Shown one piece after another: positions 22,701 through 30,657 of a DNA stretch of 44,248 nt. Source of the stretch: Ignavibacteria bacterium (GTDB taxonomy: Bacteria; Bacteroidota; Ignavibacteria; Ignavibacteriales; Ignavibacteriaceae); the NCBI GenBank assembly GCA_030693705.1, contig JAUYAB010000046.1, positions 1-44,248 of the forward strand, in the 5' to 3' direction. The notes under the pieces are model-generated. The model saw nothing but the letters and a program-made list of their open reading frames with translations, did not search any database and was not told where the DNA came from. How positions within the stretch are numbered: position 1 is the stretch's first letter; each line of letters starts with the position of its first letter. A program made the translations under genes and the position numbers.

Positions 22701-23478
22701 TTATGAATTAAGATTTACAGGAGTTTGGGATACTACCATTTTGAATGGTCAGATGATTATTAAAGTAAAAGATGGAACAGGATCTCTTGCTACTATTTTC
22801 TCCGGATTAAATTCAAATTCCATCAAAAATCATCCGCTTAATCCAAACCCGGGTTCATCTGATCCATTCTTAATCAGAATACCATTTGAGGTGTGGAATA
22901 AAGAGACGAAGAAACAAGTTAATTTAATCTTCAGAGATCGTGTTCAAGAAGCAACTGTAAGTCCATTCTATGCATGGAATCCGAAAAACAGAATGTATGG
23001 GATTATAGTTAATTCAGATTATAATGAGACCACTCCAATAACCGGTGCGTTAAAAGATGCGGCAACATGGGTATTGGTTTTCTACGGAACAAACTATCAC
23101 GTTGGAGATGTTGTAAGCGTATATTATGACAATCCCTTTGTAATTGGGACAGATAGATATACGTTTAGCACTGATAACTTAGTAGGGATAGCTGAAGGAA
23201 ATAGTCTTTCTCCAAATGAATATTTCCTTTATCAGAACTTTCCGAATCCATTTAACCCAACTACAACCATTAAATACGATATTCCAAAGGAAGGCTTAGT
23301 TACGATAAAAATATTTGATATACTCGGAAGAGAAGTTGAAACATTGGTAAATGAAGAAAAACCGGCAGGGAAATATCAGATTACATTTAACGCTAAAAAA
23401 CTTTCATCAGGTATTTATTTCTATAGTATTAAAACAGGAGATTATATCAAAACATTAAAATCAATATTGTTGAAGTAG
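19708..23478 (+). CDS. large T9SS-secreted surface protein
   Basis: A 1256-aa secreted protein. It has an N-terminal signal peptide (LLKICYLFVWIVIFCSNAYP) and a long beta-rich passenger with many Asp/Asn/Gly-rich loops such as DKDGNGIYNPDKDIPG near 190 and DKNKNGVDDASDYG near 335, which may bind calcium. A FN3-like stretch lies near 515-620. The last ~85 residues are a T9SS type-A sorting domain: YQNFPNPFNPTTTIKY, VTIKIFDILGREVETLV, GKYQITFNAKKLSSGIYFYS, ending TLKSILLK. The domain directs export through the type IX system and cleavage or anchoring at the surface. I start at ATG 19708 because GAGGAG lies 6 nt upstream; the open frame extends two codons to a TTG. The passenger family is common in Ignavibacteria but its function is unknown. 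Confidence 0.88.
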   Translation: MRNYLLKICYLFVWIVIFCSNAYPEGNKKESGSKLNKPDAQTAFSYLNINNISSYFYNNGISDVSPSGNSGFVYPKGSGKTAVFTSGLLWGAKVSGFTDPRVGGTAYRTGLVPGKVLPNGTADNPALDKYRIYRVRRDIYPGGPSKDLITEAVNEGTDAASLRTAYETDWTQWPAEMGAPFEDKDGNGIYNPDKDIPGFPGADQTLWYVTNDLNSGQTTFLYGSNPLEIECQVTIWAYNRTGALGNMYFRKYKLINITNRTDTPVTFDEMYVSMWSDVDLGDAGDDFIGVDTVLSLQYSYNAAANDNVYNPLPPPAVGFDFFQGPLINGIAGQDKNKNGVDDASDYGIFNNQKVGPGKINLPMTAAYYFANGDPNLGDPPQGNIGDGSRQFYNFFQGKYGISGTPFINLVTGEQTSFALSGDPVKGTGWIDGVQLPAGDRRQGSASGPFNMAPGDTQEVVVAEIIAGAVPGIDRLSAITLLKVYDQQAQKAYDSFFDLPQAPPAPVVKTTQLDKEIILNWANDEANYLATENSNSKGYKFQGYNVYQLPTSFSTVSEGRRIATFDIVDKKGTIIDLVFDPISGSVVMLPVQFGNDYGVKRFISIKNDFIKGSPLVNGTKYYYAVTAYNYNPDPMAVPNNIENPINVIMVIPQTPDTGDGHGGKTGQFLQMTHVGAADGNPNATIVDPGAILGHDYEVYFSTRQEIRNQNGDWVAGSKVSRKFSVNHPDTLTGSTIDAAAVHGSSGDPEVELRFILNLVSVDYDYADGVKIVFPTGTTIVSAPKFEAGNGTITPTISDNIVVFGETNHLYSTNGLFTGKEEMVVIVSALPLPSTIAWTIYDDAYGGGPVDVSGTSTITSIGTRKRTAKYWNVKDATTNVIKLENQGTFVDKTDPTGFTTINYFPKRDDIPVKSTTSADPVVDGFQIGVDGSFDAPINFNKDKLALTRGPGSTSTLIQTPVASTSSISIVNYTIFAGTISSKAIDNFGFGRNVLEELQQDYELRFTGVWDTTILNGQMIIKVKDGTGSLATIFSGLNSNSIKNHPLNPNPGSSDPFLIRIPFEVWNKETKKQVNLIFRDRVQEATVSPFYAWNPKNRMYGIIVNSDYNETTPITGALKDAATWVLVFYGTNYHVGDVVSVYYDNPFVIGTDRYTFSTDNLVGIAEGNSLSPNEYFLYQNFPNPFNPTTTIKYDIPKEGLVTIKIFDILGREVETLVNEEKPAGKYQITFNAKKLSSGIYFYSIKTGDYIKTLKSILLK

Positions 23479-23513
23479 GATCAAATTTAAATTATCTGTT
23501 AGTTGTTCGTTTG

Positions 23514-23582
23514 TTAACACCACGATTAATCGAAGTGTTAATGATATTAACGCTAAAATGAGTAACTACCGTGACAGTTACT
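23514..23582. repeat. two hairpins downstream of the T9SS protein gene
   Basis: TTAACAC/GTGTTAA (23514-23541) with an inner CGATTAATCG, then AGTAACT/AGTTACT (23561-23582). Neither is followed by a T-run, so a terminator role is uncertain. Confidence 0.5.
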
Positions 23583-23666
23583 AAATGCTACTTGGTTAAA
23601 CTGTTTTAAAAATAATTTAGTGCGGATCAATTAATAATTCAAAAACCATAATAAAAAGGGATCGTT

Positions 23667-24326
23667 ATGAAAAATTCAATGTGTTCAGTTCGTTTTCTTT
23701 TGTTCATAGTTCTTCTTTTTTCTAACAGCATCTTTGCACAAGAAGAAACTTCTCCACTGCGTTTTAGTCTACTTGGCGGGGTAGTTTTGCCGCAGGGAGA
23801 TTTTGGGGCTACTTCCGGTGAAAAAGGTGGTTATGCTTCTACAGGTTTTGGGGGAATGATCGAAATGTCAAAGAATCTGAATGAGAATGTTAATTGGGTA
23901 ACTTCAGTTTCATTAGATATGAATAGTATAGATGATAATACAATGGAAAGTCAATGGGGTGGCGGTACAATTACAGGAGGTAATTATGTAACCACCTGGG
24001 CGATGACGGGAATCGGTTTTGAGTCTGCCGCTTCACCAACTGTAAAAGTTTATGGTGTTGGGCAAGTCGGGCTATTGTTCTCAAGTTTTCCTGATATCAC
24101 GATGTCTTCAGGCGGCGTATCAATTACACAAACAACTACAATGGGAACCGCTTTTGCATTCGGTTTCGGCGGAGGTATAAAAATCGATAAAATAAATATT
24201 GGGCTAAGATATTACACGGGAGAACCGGAGTATGAACAAACAGCAACTTACATGGGAGTTACCGGAACTGCAAAAGTAAAAATGCCTGCAACGGTGTTGC
24301 AGCTAATGTTAGGAATCAACTTTTAG
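23667..24326 (+). CDS. outer-membrane beta-barrel protein
   Basis: A 219-aa protein with a signal peptide (LLFIVLLFSNSIFAQ) and then alternating amphipathic strands with frequent Gly and aromatic residues (FSLLGGVVLPQGDFG, FAFGFGGGIKIDKINIGLRYY), ending in VLQLMLGINF. A terminal aromatic residue is typical of an outer-membrane barrel. Eight strands are likely by length. AAAAAGG is about 8 nt upstream of ATG 23667. It lies between two T9SS-related genes, so it may be part of the same envelope set, but no direct functional clue is visible. Confidence 0.75.
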   Translation: MKNSMCSVRFLLFIVLLFSNSIFAQEETSPLRFSLLGGVVLPQGDFGATSGEKGGYASTGFGGMIEMSKNLNENVNWVTSVSLDMNSIDDNTMESQWGGGTITGGNYVTTWAMTGIGFESAASPTVKVYGVGQVGLLFSSFPDITMSSGGVSITQTTTMGTAFAFGFGGGIKIDKINIGLRYYTGEPEYEQTATYMGVTGTAKVKMPATVLQLMLGINF

Positions 24327-24474
24327 TTGCAAGTAGAAAGTAGAAAGTGGAAAGGATGTCGGAGGTCAAAAGTCTTTTGTCATTAGTGGGAACTGATTCA
24401 TTTGACGAACTGATAAATGATTAACCTCGGCGGACTGATAACTGATCCGCCAGAGGTGGACAAGCAACTAACAG

Positions 24475-24513
24475 AGGATGATGGACCGGGCTTAAGGTTC
24501 GTTCATCATCCTT
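24475..24513. repeat. GGATGATGGAC-type hairpin, second copy
   Basis: Arms AGGATGATGGAC and GTTCATCATCCT around CGGGCTTAAGGTTC, matching the hairpin upstream of gajA. It lies about 60 bp before the PorV-like gene. Confidence 0.65.
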
Positions 24514-24575
24514 TGATAAATTATAACCAGAACAAATTGGATTCAAGTAATACACTTATATTTAAAGGGAAATTA

Positions 24576-25619
24576 ATGAAACAAAAACTTCTTCTAATAA
24601 TTTTATTTTTTTGTTTATCGATAGTGGAATTACTTTCACAATCGTCGACTGCCAGATTTCTTTACTGGTCTCCATCAGCAGAAATAACTGCTCAGGGCGG
24701 AGCTGGAGTAGCAATTGTAAACAATGCTTTTTCAGCTTACTACAATCCGGCGAGTTTCGCATTTAGTAAAAATCCCGGTATAGCAAGTTCATTTATGCAG
24801 CCGTTTTCTTCGTTCCAGAATACTTCGCAAGTTATGTTATCTCTTTCGTACCCAACCAAAGAGATAGGAACTTTTGCTTTATCTTTAAATAGTTTTTGGA
24901 TTGAAAATGCAGCGCGAACAGGTCCGAATAGTCCTGATATATTGGGAGCGGTACGTGATCAACCAAAATTATTTGAACCAACGAACTACCAAATCAAAGC
25001 ATCGTACGCGAATAAAATTACAAATAATATTGCCGTTGGTGTAAGCGCAAGTATTCTACATATTGCACTCTCTCCATTACCGACTGCATTTGAGAGGGGA
25101 AGTGGAATAACCACTACGGTTTTGTTAGATGTAGGATTCTTGGTGACTGATCTATGGCAGGAAGGAGCTTACAGACTAAAGTTTGATAACATAAACACTG
25201 CAGCGAATGATAATTTATCTCCCGGTGTTGCAATAGGTTTATCTTTTCTGAATCTTGGTCCAAAAATATCTTTTATTGACGACGCGCAAGGCGACCCTCC
25301 GCCAAGCGTTGCTTTATTAGGCTTTTCATATACTCCATTGTATTCCAACTTGGTTAGTTCAAGGTTATTAGTTGATCTGGAAAAAAGGATATATGATTCT
25401 AATGCCTTGGACTATATTCACTTAGGTGGAGAAGTTCTGTTGTATAGTATGATTTATTTACGTTCTGGTTATGCTATAAACAATATCAATTCAGATCAGT
25501 CCTATCCAACTTTCGGTTTAGGTATTAACTATCTGTTTTTATCCGCGAACATATCCCGATATAAAAAATATCCAGTACCAACCTGGCAATTCGATACAAA
25601 AATTAATCTGGAGTTTTAA
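24576..25619 (+). CDS. PorV/PorQ-family outer-membrane protein
   Basis: A 347-aa protein with a signal peptide (LLLIILFFCLSIVELLSQ) and the N-terminal block SAEITAQGGAGVAIVNN followed by FSAYYNPASFAF. That block is the hallmark of the PorV/PorQ/UPF0164 outer-membrane barrel family. PorV is the shuttle that carries T9SS substrates to the attachment machinery; this may be PorV itself or one of the paralogues common in this group. I start at ATG 24576 because AAAGGGA precedes it and it opens the signal peptide; the frame extends upstream to 24417 through the hairpin region. Its stop codon is 2 nt from the next ATG, so it forms an operon with the sorting-domain lipoprotein. Confidence 0.78.
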   Translation: MKQKLLLIILFFCLSIVELLSQSSTARFLYWSPSAEITAQGGAGVAIVNNAFSAYYNPASFAFSKNPGIASSFMQPFSSFQNTSQVMLSLSYPTKEIGTFALSLNSFWIENAARTGPNSPDILGAVRDQPKLFEPTNYQIKASYANKITNNIAVGVSASILHIALSPLPTAFERGSGITTTVLLDVGFLVTDLWQEGAYRLKFDNINTAANDNLSPGVAIGLSFLNLGPKISFIDDAQGDPPPSVALLGFSYTPLYSNLVSSRLLVDLEKRIYDSNALDYIHLGGEVLLYSMIYLRSGYAINNINSDQSYPTFGLGINYLFLSANISRYKKYPVPTWQFDTKINLEF

Positions 25620-25621
25620 TC

Positions 25622-26017
25622 ATGAATAAAATATTCTCGTTTTTTATTCTCCTGTTGCTTTTCACGGCTATCAGTTGTAAAGAGGAAACTGTTGTAATGT
25701 CTCTAATAAAGGATGGTGAAGAATCTAAGGAAGGCGTCATCCCATTTCGCTTAGAACAAAATTTCCCAAATCCCTTTAATCCATCAACTTCAATCGGATT
25801 CGGATTGGGGAAAGAAACAAGATTAAAAATGAATGTATTTACAGAAGATTGGGAGCTTGTAGATGTTTTATTAGACGAAACTAAAACTCCCGGAACTTAT
25901 GTAATTGAATTTGAAGGCTTAAATGATAAAGGTAAAGCGCTACCTTCCGGGAATTACTATTACACTTTAGAAGGAGATGGGTTAATTTTAACAAGACAGA
26001 TGACGTTGTTAAAATAG
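25622..26017 (+). CDS. mini-lipoprotein consisting almost only of a T9SS sorting domain
   Basis: A 131-aa protein with a lipoprotein signal (FTAISC, Cys about residue 20), about 25 linker residues, then a complete type-A domain: FRLEQNFPNPFNPSTSIGF, RLKMNVFTEDWELVDVLL, TPGTYVIEFEGLND, LPSGNYYYTLEGDG, ending RQMTLLK. T9SS domains normally sit at the end of a long passenger; here there is none. It starts 2 nt after the stop of the PorV-like gene, so the two are translationally coupled and probably work together. It could be a chaperone-like or competitor ligand for PorV, or a remnant. The fold assignment is firm; the role is inference. Confidence 0.82.
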   Translation: MNKIFSFFILLLLFTAISCKEETVVMSLIKDGEESKEGVIPFRLEQNFPNPFNPSTSIGFGLGKETRLKMNVFTEDWELVDVLLDETKTPGTYVIEFEGLNDKGKALPSGNYYYTLEGDGLILTRQMTLLK

Positions 26018-26105
26018 ATAAACCACAAGCCGAAATAAATATCGGGGTGGTGATATTTTTTTTGGAAAAACTGAAATCGGTAATCTGTAGTTAGTCCCCA
26101 GGTTT

Positions 26106-26166
26106 GTAATACAGAATACTATTCTGTGTTACGGGTGTAGGTTGTCGAAACGGAGTTTCGACCTAC
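26106..26166. repeat. tandem palindromes, related to the 8685 element
   Basis: GTAATACAGAATA / TATTCTGTGTTAC (26106-26132) followed by GTAGGT..GTCGAAAC / GTTTCGACCTAC (26137-26166). The second shares GTCGAAAC, loop GGA/CGGA and GTTTCGACCTAC with 8744-8765, but the left arm has two extra bases. Confidence 0.65.
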
Positions 26167-26257
26167 TGAGCGGGGAAATGAGAGACGAATTTATTTTGAA
26201 TCTAAGAGGAGAAATATTACTTTCTCTATCATAATTTGAAATAAAAACGGCAAAGAG

Positions 26258-27088
26258 ATGTTTTCAAAAATCGGTTTAGCAATTTCATTTTCACCTACCG
26301 GAAAAGCGTTAGTGAAAGAATCCGTAAGGCTTCAACATGTATTTAACTCCCGGTTAGTGTTAATTCACATAGGTGAAAGAAATTCTGAAAGTGAGGAATT
26401 GTTATTTAATACTATCGATGAGGCGGGCGCCGATAGAAATAATCTTGAAATAATTTGGGGAGAGGGAGACCCGGCAACGGCAATAATAAAAGCAGGAAAA
26501 GAATCGGGTATTGATTTACTGGTTGCAGGCGCTTTGGAAAAAGAGAAGATGCTGAAGTTTTATTTCGGATCAGTTGCACGGAAAATAATGAGAGAATTTC
26601 CCGCTTCTTCATTGATCTTAAAATCACCTTCACTTGAACCGGTTCCCTTTAAAAAGTTTTTCATTACGGCGGATTATTCTCCCCGTTGTGAAAAGACTAT
26701 CCGTACAGCTTTTCAATTCGCTTTAAAAGAAAATGCAGATGAGTTCACCATTATTAGAGATTTTTATATACCCGGCTTAACTGCTGCGATCGGAGAGAAT
26801 AGAACTTACGATGAGTTGTCTGCGTTGATAGATCAAATGAAGTATGAAGAGGAAGAAAAGATGAGGTTGTTCATAAACGAATTGAATTTGAAAGGATTAG
26901 AGATTAAAATTGTTTGTGTTTACGGAAAAGAAGGGTGGGAAGACAGCAATTACGCGCGCACCAACGAAGCAGATATTTTTGCAGTCACCGGTCCTGAAAA
27001 GAGATTAAAATTTTTAGACAGACTTTTTCCGCATGACATTGAGTACTCGTTAGAAACACTTCCTGCAAACCTTCTGATTATTAAATGA
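26258..27088 (+). CDS. universal stress protein with two UspA-type domains
   Basis: A 276-aa cytoplasmic protein. The first UspA domain (1-125) has the ATP-binding-type motif DLLVAGALEKEKMLKFYFGS then VARKIMREFPASSLILK, matching the family's G-2x-G-9x-G-S/T pattern loosely. The second half (130-276) repeats the fold with less conserved residues (FFITADYSPRCEKTIRTAFQ, ADIFAVTGPEKRL). Its stop lies 7 nt before the antiporter start, so the two are one transcript. UspA proteins next to CPA-type antiporters are common and probably sense nucleotides or stress to modulate transport; that link is inference here. Confidence 0.82.
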   Translation: MFSKIGLAISFSPTGKALVKESVRLQHVFNSRLVLIHIGERNSESEELLFNTIDEAGADRNNLEIIWGEGDPATAIIKAGKESGIDLLVAGALEKEKMLKFYFGSVARKIMREFPASSLILKSPSLEPVPFKKFFITADYSPRCEKTIRTAFQFALKENADEFTIIRDFYIPGLTAAIGENRTYDELSALIDQMKYEEEEKMRLFINELNLKGLEIKIVCVYGKEGWEDSNYARTNEADIFAVTGPEKRLKFLDRLFPHDIEYSLETLPANLLIIK

Positions 27089-27095
27089 GTATGTT

Positions 27096-28775
27096 ATGCA
27101 GTTAAGCGCCGGACAAATAACTACGTTTTTACTAAGCATAAGCATTATGCTTTTTCTTGCTAAGGTATTGGGAGAAATATTTACAAAGTTAAAACAACCG
27201 GCAATTGTTGGTGAAATAATAGCAGGTATTTTACTTGGTCCAACGGTGTTCGGAATGATTTCTCCCGATATATTTCAATGGTTGTTCCCGCAACATGGAG
27301 TAATTAAAATTGCGCTCGATAGTTTTACAACTATTGCGGTGATCTTGTTATTGCTAATATCGGGACTTGATGTTGACCTTTCGATTGTTCTGAGTCAAGG
27401 AAAGAAAGCGATCTCTACAAGCTTTATGGGATTAGTTGTTCCTTTTGTTTTAGGATTTGCGGTATCATATTTTTTTCCGCAACTTATGGGAATTGGTGAA
27501 GACGGCTCGAAATTTGTCTTTGCTTTGTTTATGGGAACCGCATTATCGATCTCCGCTCTGCCAGTTATAGCTAAAACGCTGATGGACTTGAACATATTTA
27601 AAACACGGCTTGGCTTTATTATTATTGCCGCAGCGATGCTGAATGATCTTTTCGGCTGGCTGATATTTTCAATTATCCTTGGAATGATGGGAACGAACAC
27701 GCATGGGTTTACTTTTGAGCAGACATTATTTTTAACCATTACATTCGTTCTCCTCGTTCTATCGATCGGTAAAAAGATAATTAATAAGATCATTCCCTTG
27801 ATACAGACAAAAATATCTTTTCCCGGAGGTATTTTAAATTTCATTTTGATCTTAGGATTTCTTGGTGCTGCATTTACAGAGTTTATCGGAATCCATGCAA
27901 TATTCGGCGCCTTTATTGTGGGTATTGCTATTGGTGATTCCGTTCATTTAAAAGAAAATACAAGACAGATCATTCATCAATTCGTTTCAAATATTTTTGC
28001 GCCGTTATTCTTTGTCTCTATCGGATTGCGGGTAAACTTTATTGCTAATTTTGATATTGTAATTGTGTTGACAATTTTGGTGTTGGCATTTGCGGGGAAA
28101 GTTATCGGATGCGGTTTCGGCGCGTATTGGAGCGGATTAAATAAAAACGAATCGCTTGTTGTTGGATTTGGAATGAACTCCAGGGGTGCGATGGAAATTA
28201 TTCTCGGAATTCTTGCATTGCAAGCCGGATTAATTCACGAAGAAGTTTTTGTCGGATTAGTGATAATGGCATTATTCACTTCAATTTCAAGCGCGCCGTT
28301 GATGAGTTACTTCCTTAAGGAGAAAGATAAAACAAAGTTCAAGCATCTGCTGCAAGAACGGTTTGTACTATTCACAAATGAAAGTGAAAAAGAAAATGTT
28401 ATTACCCGTTTGGTTGAAATAGCTGCTAAAGAAGTTAAAATTGATAAGGGAGTTATCTTAAAAGAAGTTTTGTTACGAGAAAAGAACCTTGCCACCGGAA
28501 TTGCGAACTATCTTGCCTTACCCCATGCAAAGATCAAAATTAAAGAACCATTCGTTGCGATAGCAATTAATAAGTGCGGAGTAAACTTTGATGCAGCAGA
28601 CGGATTGCAATGCAAGATCATCATACTTTTGTTAACACCTGAAAACAACAATGAAATTCAGTTGCAGCTTCTTGCAGAAATAGCCGGGAGGTTCAAGGAT
28701 AAAGAAGAAGTAGAGAAGCTTCTTTTACTCCAAAATCCAAATGAGTTTTGTGAAGCGCTAAAACAATTAAGTTGA
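27096..28775 (+). CDS. CPA2 cation/proton antiporter fused to a PTS EIIA-like domain
   Basis: A 559-aa protein. Residues about 1-390 form a KefB/CPA2-type membrane domain with ~12 helices: KLKQPAIVGEIIAGILLGPTVFG near 32, LLLLISGLDVDL near 85, AAAMLNDLFGWLIFS near 180 (the Asn-Asp pair of the ion site is present), and IGIHAIFGAFIVGIAIG near 265. Residues about 410-559 match the PTS EIIA type-2 fold, with the phosphorylation-type His in ATGIANYLALPHAKI near residue 490. Such fusions suggest control of ion exchange by a phosphotransfer or ligand signal. Whether this His is phosphorylated is unknown, since no PTS EI or HPr is in the window. Coupled to the UspA gene upstream. Confidence 0.88.
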   Translation: MQLSAGQITTFLLSISIMLFLAKVLGEIFTKLKQPAIVGEIIAGILLGPTVFGMISPDIFQWLFPQHGVIKIALDSFTTIAVILLLLISGLDVDLSIVLSQGKKAISTSFMGLVVPFVLGFAVSYFFPQLMGIGEDGSKFVFALFMGTALSISALPVIAKTLMDLNIFKTRLGFIIIAAAMLNDLFGWLIFSIILGMMGTNTHGFTFEQTLFLTITFVLLVLSIGKKIINKIIPLIQTKISFPGGILNFILILGFLGAAFTEFIGIHAIFGAFIVGIAIGDSVHLKENTRQIIHQFVSNIFAPLFFVSIGLRVNFIANFDIVIVLTILVLAFAGKVIGCGFGAYWSGLNKNESLVVGFGMNSRGAMEIILGILALQAGLIHEEVFVGLVIMALFTSISSAPLMSYFLKEKDKTKFKHLLQERFVLFTNESEKENVITRLVEIAAKEVKIDKGVILKEVLLREKNLATGIANYLALPHAKIKIKEPFVAIAINKCGVNFDAADGLQCKIIILLLTPENNNEIQLQLLAEIAGRFKDKEEVEKLLLLQNPNEFCEALKQLS

Positions 28776-28929
28776 TAGCGGGAATCTATTTGTGATACTA
28801 TAAAGTACCGGTAATAGCGCACATAACCGTTTCAAATTAATCATCACTTATTGAGTATTCTTAAAATATCTTTATATTCTCAACCAAAGTTGGAATTATT
28901 TTATTTGCCCTATTGTAGCTTAAAGAGAT

Positions 28930-29478
28930 ATGATCAAAATTGACAATGAAAGAGTTTTATTTCTGTTGGGCAAAATAAAGGAAAGAGATGAAGAAGCGTT
29001 CAAAGAATTTTTTTTCATCTTCCAGCCATCTATCTTTTATTATCTTTTTAAGTTCGTTTATAACAGAGCCACAGCCGAAGATCTAACCCAGGAAACATTC
29101 ATTAAATTTTGGTTAAGTTCGGATCGGCTTGATTTAACGCTTTCAGGGAAAGCCTACCTTTATAAAATTGCGCACAATCTTGCAATTAATCACACTAAAA
29201 GAAAACCAAGAGATTTGGCATACGAATCGGAAGAACTTGATGTACATCAGCATGCCGGCAAGACAAGCATGGATTATGTCTTCTTGCTTGACGATTATCA
29301 AAAAGCAGTGAACTCGCTCCCCGAAAGATGCAGAGCCGTTTTTACTCTATGCCGAAATGATGGTTTTGAATATTCCGAAATAGCTGAAATTTTAGACCTC
29401 TCACTTCAAACAGTAAAAAACCAGATGAGTAAAGCGCTCGCGGTATTAAGAAAGCGTCTGCAAGCCCACCTGAACTAA
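28930..29478 (+). CDS. ECF-type RNA polymerase sigma factor
   Basis: A 182-aa sigma-70 family member of ECF type. Region 2 is FVYNRATAEDLTQETFIKFW (residues about 38-57). Region 4 is SLPERCRAVFTLCRNDGF, then EYSEIAEILDLSLQTVKNQM (about 122-160) with the helix-turn-helix. Only regions 2 and 4 are present. It heads the operon for FecR and a TonB receptor, the classic FecI-FecR-receptor arrangement in Bacteroidota. In that arrangement ligand binding outside the cell frees the sigma factor to transcribe the uptake genes. Start at ATG 28930 has AAAGAGA upstream. The 150-bp region before it contains the palindrome CCAAAGTTGG (about 28884). Confidence 0.93.
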   Translation: MIKIDNERVLFLLGKIKERDEEAFKEFFFIFQPSIFYYLFKFVYNRATAEDLTQETFIKFWLSSDRLDLTLSGKAYLYKIAHNLAINHTKRKPRDLAYESEELDVHQHAGKTSMDYVFLLDDYQKAVNSLPERCRAVFTLCRNDGFEYSEIAEILDLSLQTVKNQMSKALAVLRKRLQAHLN

Positions 29479-29539
29479 TTTTACTTCAGCATAGTACTTT
29501 TCTCTTGCACGGTTGTAGTATTATATAAGAAATAAAAAT

Positions 29540-30622
29540 ATGGGACTTATGCCTAAAATTATTGATTCTCATTTTTTGATAAAGATAATCAAGAATGAGT
29601 CTACTGAAGAAGAAAGAAAACTTTTCGAGACCTGGTTAGATGAGTCTGATGAGAACAAAGAGGAGTTCAGCACTCTGGTTCTCCTGTGGAAAAAAGTTGC
29701 AGATTCAAAAATGCCGCCGGTTCCGGATCAATATCTTCAGTGGGAGAAAATTAAAGCTAACTTAGTACAGCCTCCTTCGGTTGGGCAAATAGATAAAACT
29801 GCACAACCCGTACCTCTGCATCACAAAAATTTCGACTTAAAACCAAAAGAAGAAAAACATGAATATGCATGGATGTTAAAAGTAGCAGCCGTGTTAATTA
29901 TTTTTGTGAGCATCCCTTTCTTAATATTCATCAACAAAAACCGGAACTCATTACTTCATACCAAACCGGTCGTTAAAGCTAAAACCGAGACGCTTTATTC
30001 GATTGAGGCAGGCAAAGGTGTTAGAAAAACTATCTTGCTGCCGGATGAGTCGCTTGTTTATTTGAACGTTGACAGTAAATTGATCTATCCAGAAAAATTT
30101 GCCGATTCTAATCGAATAGTTGAACTTGAGGGAGAAGCCTACTTCAATGTTTCGCATGATGCCTCAAGACCGTTCAAGGTTATTTGCCGGAATACCGTAA
30201 CGGTAGTTAAGGGAACCGAGTTTAACATTAAAAACCGGAATGATGAAGTGCGTATAATCTTAACAAAGGGAGTTGTTGAAACTTTCAAAAAAGATTCCAA
30301 CGTTGGGATCCAATTGAAAAAAGGGGAGATGATAACGTTTGATGAGAAAATTGGATTTAGTAAACCGACGAAAGCAAATATCAATCACTATTTAGCCTGG
30401 CGAAAAGGGAAGTTTTCATTTGCTCATACTTCGCTTGCAGATGTGATGGATGAAATCGGGCGTTATTATAATGTAGAAGTAGAATTCCAGAATCCATCGG
30501 AGAGATCCAAAATTATAACCGGCGTTTTTAATGCAGATTCGTTAGAACACATTTTTTCAATTATCAGTTTAACATTAGATGTTAAAATAGACCTCAAAGG
30601 ATCGAAAGTTATCGTTCAATAA
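29540..30622 (+). CDS. FecR-family anti-sigma factor
   Basis: A 360-aa membrane-anchored regulator. The N-terminal cytoplasmic part (1-110) would bind the sigma factor. One membrane helix lies at about 111-131 (AWMLKVAAVLIIFVSIPFLI). The periplasmic FecR domain follows (KTILLPDESLVYLNVDSKL, RIVELEGEAYFNVSHD, RPFKVICRNTVTVVKGTEF), then a C-terminal DUF4974 domain (FSFAHTSLADVMDEIGRYY, VEVEFQNPSERSKIITG) that contacts the receptor's STN domain. Lies 61 bp after the sigma gene and 35 bp before the receptor. Two ATGs (29540, 29549) are possible and neither has a strong ribosome site. Confidence 0.93.
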   Translation: MGLMPKIIDSHFLIKIIKNESTEEERKLFETWLDESDENKEEFSTLVLLWKKVADSKMPPVPDQYLQWEKIKANLVQPPSVGQIDKTAQPVPLHHKNFDLKPKEEKHEYAWMLKVAAVLIIFVSIPFLIFINKNRNSLLHTKPVVKAKTETLYSIEAGKGVRKTILLPDESLVYLNVDSKLIYPEKFADSNRIVELEGEAYFNVSHDASRPFKVICRNTVTVVKGTEFNIKNRNDEVRIILTKGVVETFKKDSNVGIQLKKGEMITFDEKIGFSKPTKANINHYLAWRKGKFSFAHTSLADVMDEIGRYYNVEVEFQNPSERSKIITGVFNADSLEHIFSIISLTLDVKIDLKGSKVIVQ

Positions 30623-30657
30623 ATTTAACCCTTGGAGAAACTATCTAAGTTTGTTAC

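Noticed and set aside
24417-24575. 53-residue N-terminal extension of the PorV-like protein
   Set aside because: It crosses the dispersed hairpin, lacks a ribosome site, and would bury the signal peptide. ATG 24576 has AAAGGGA upstream.
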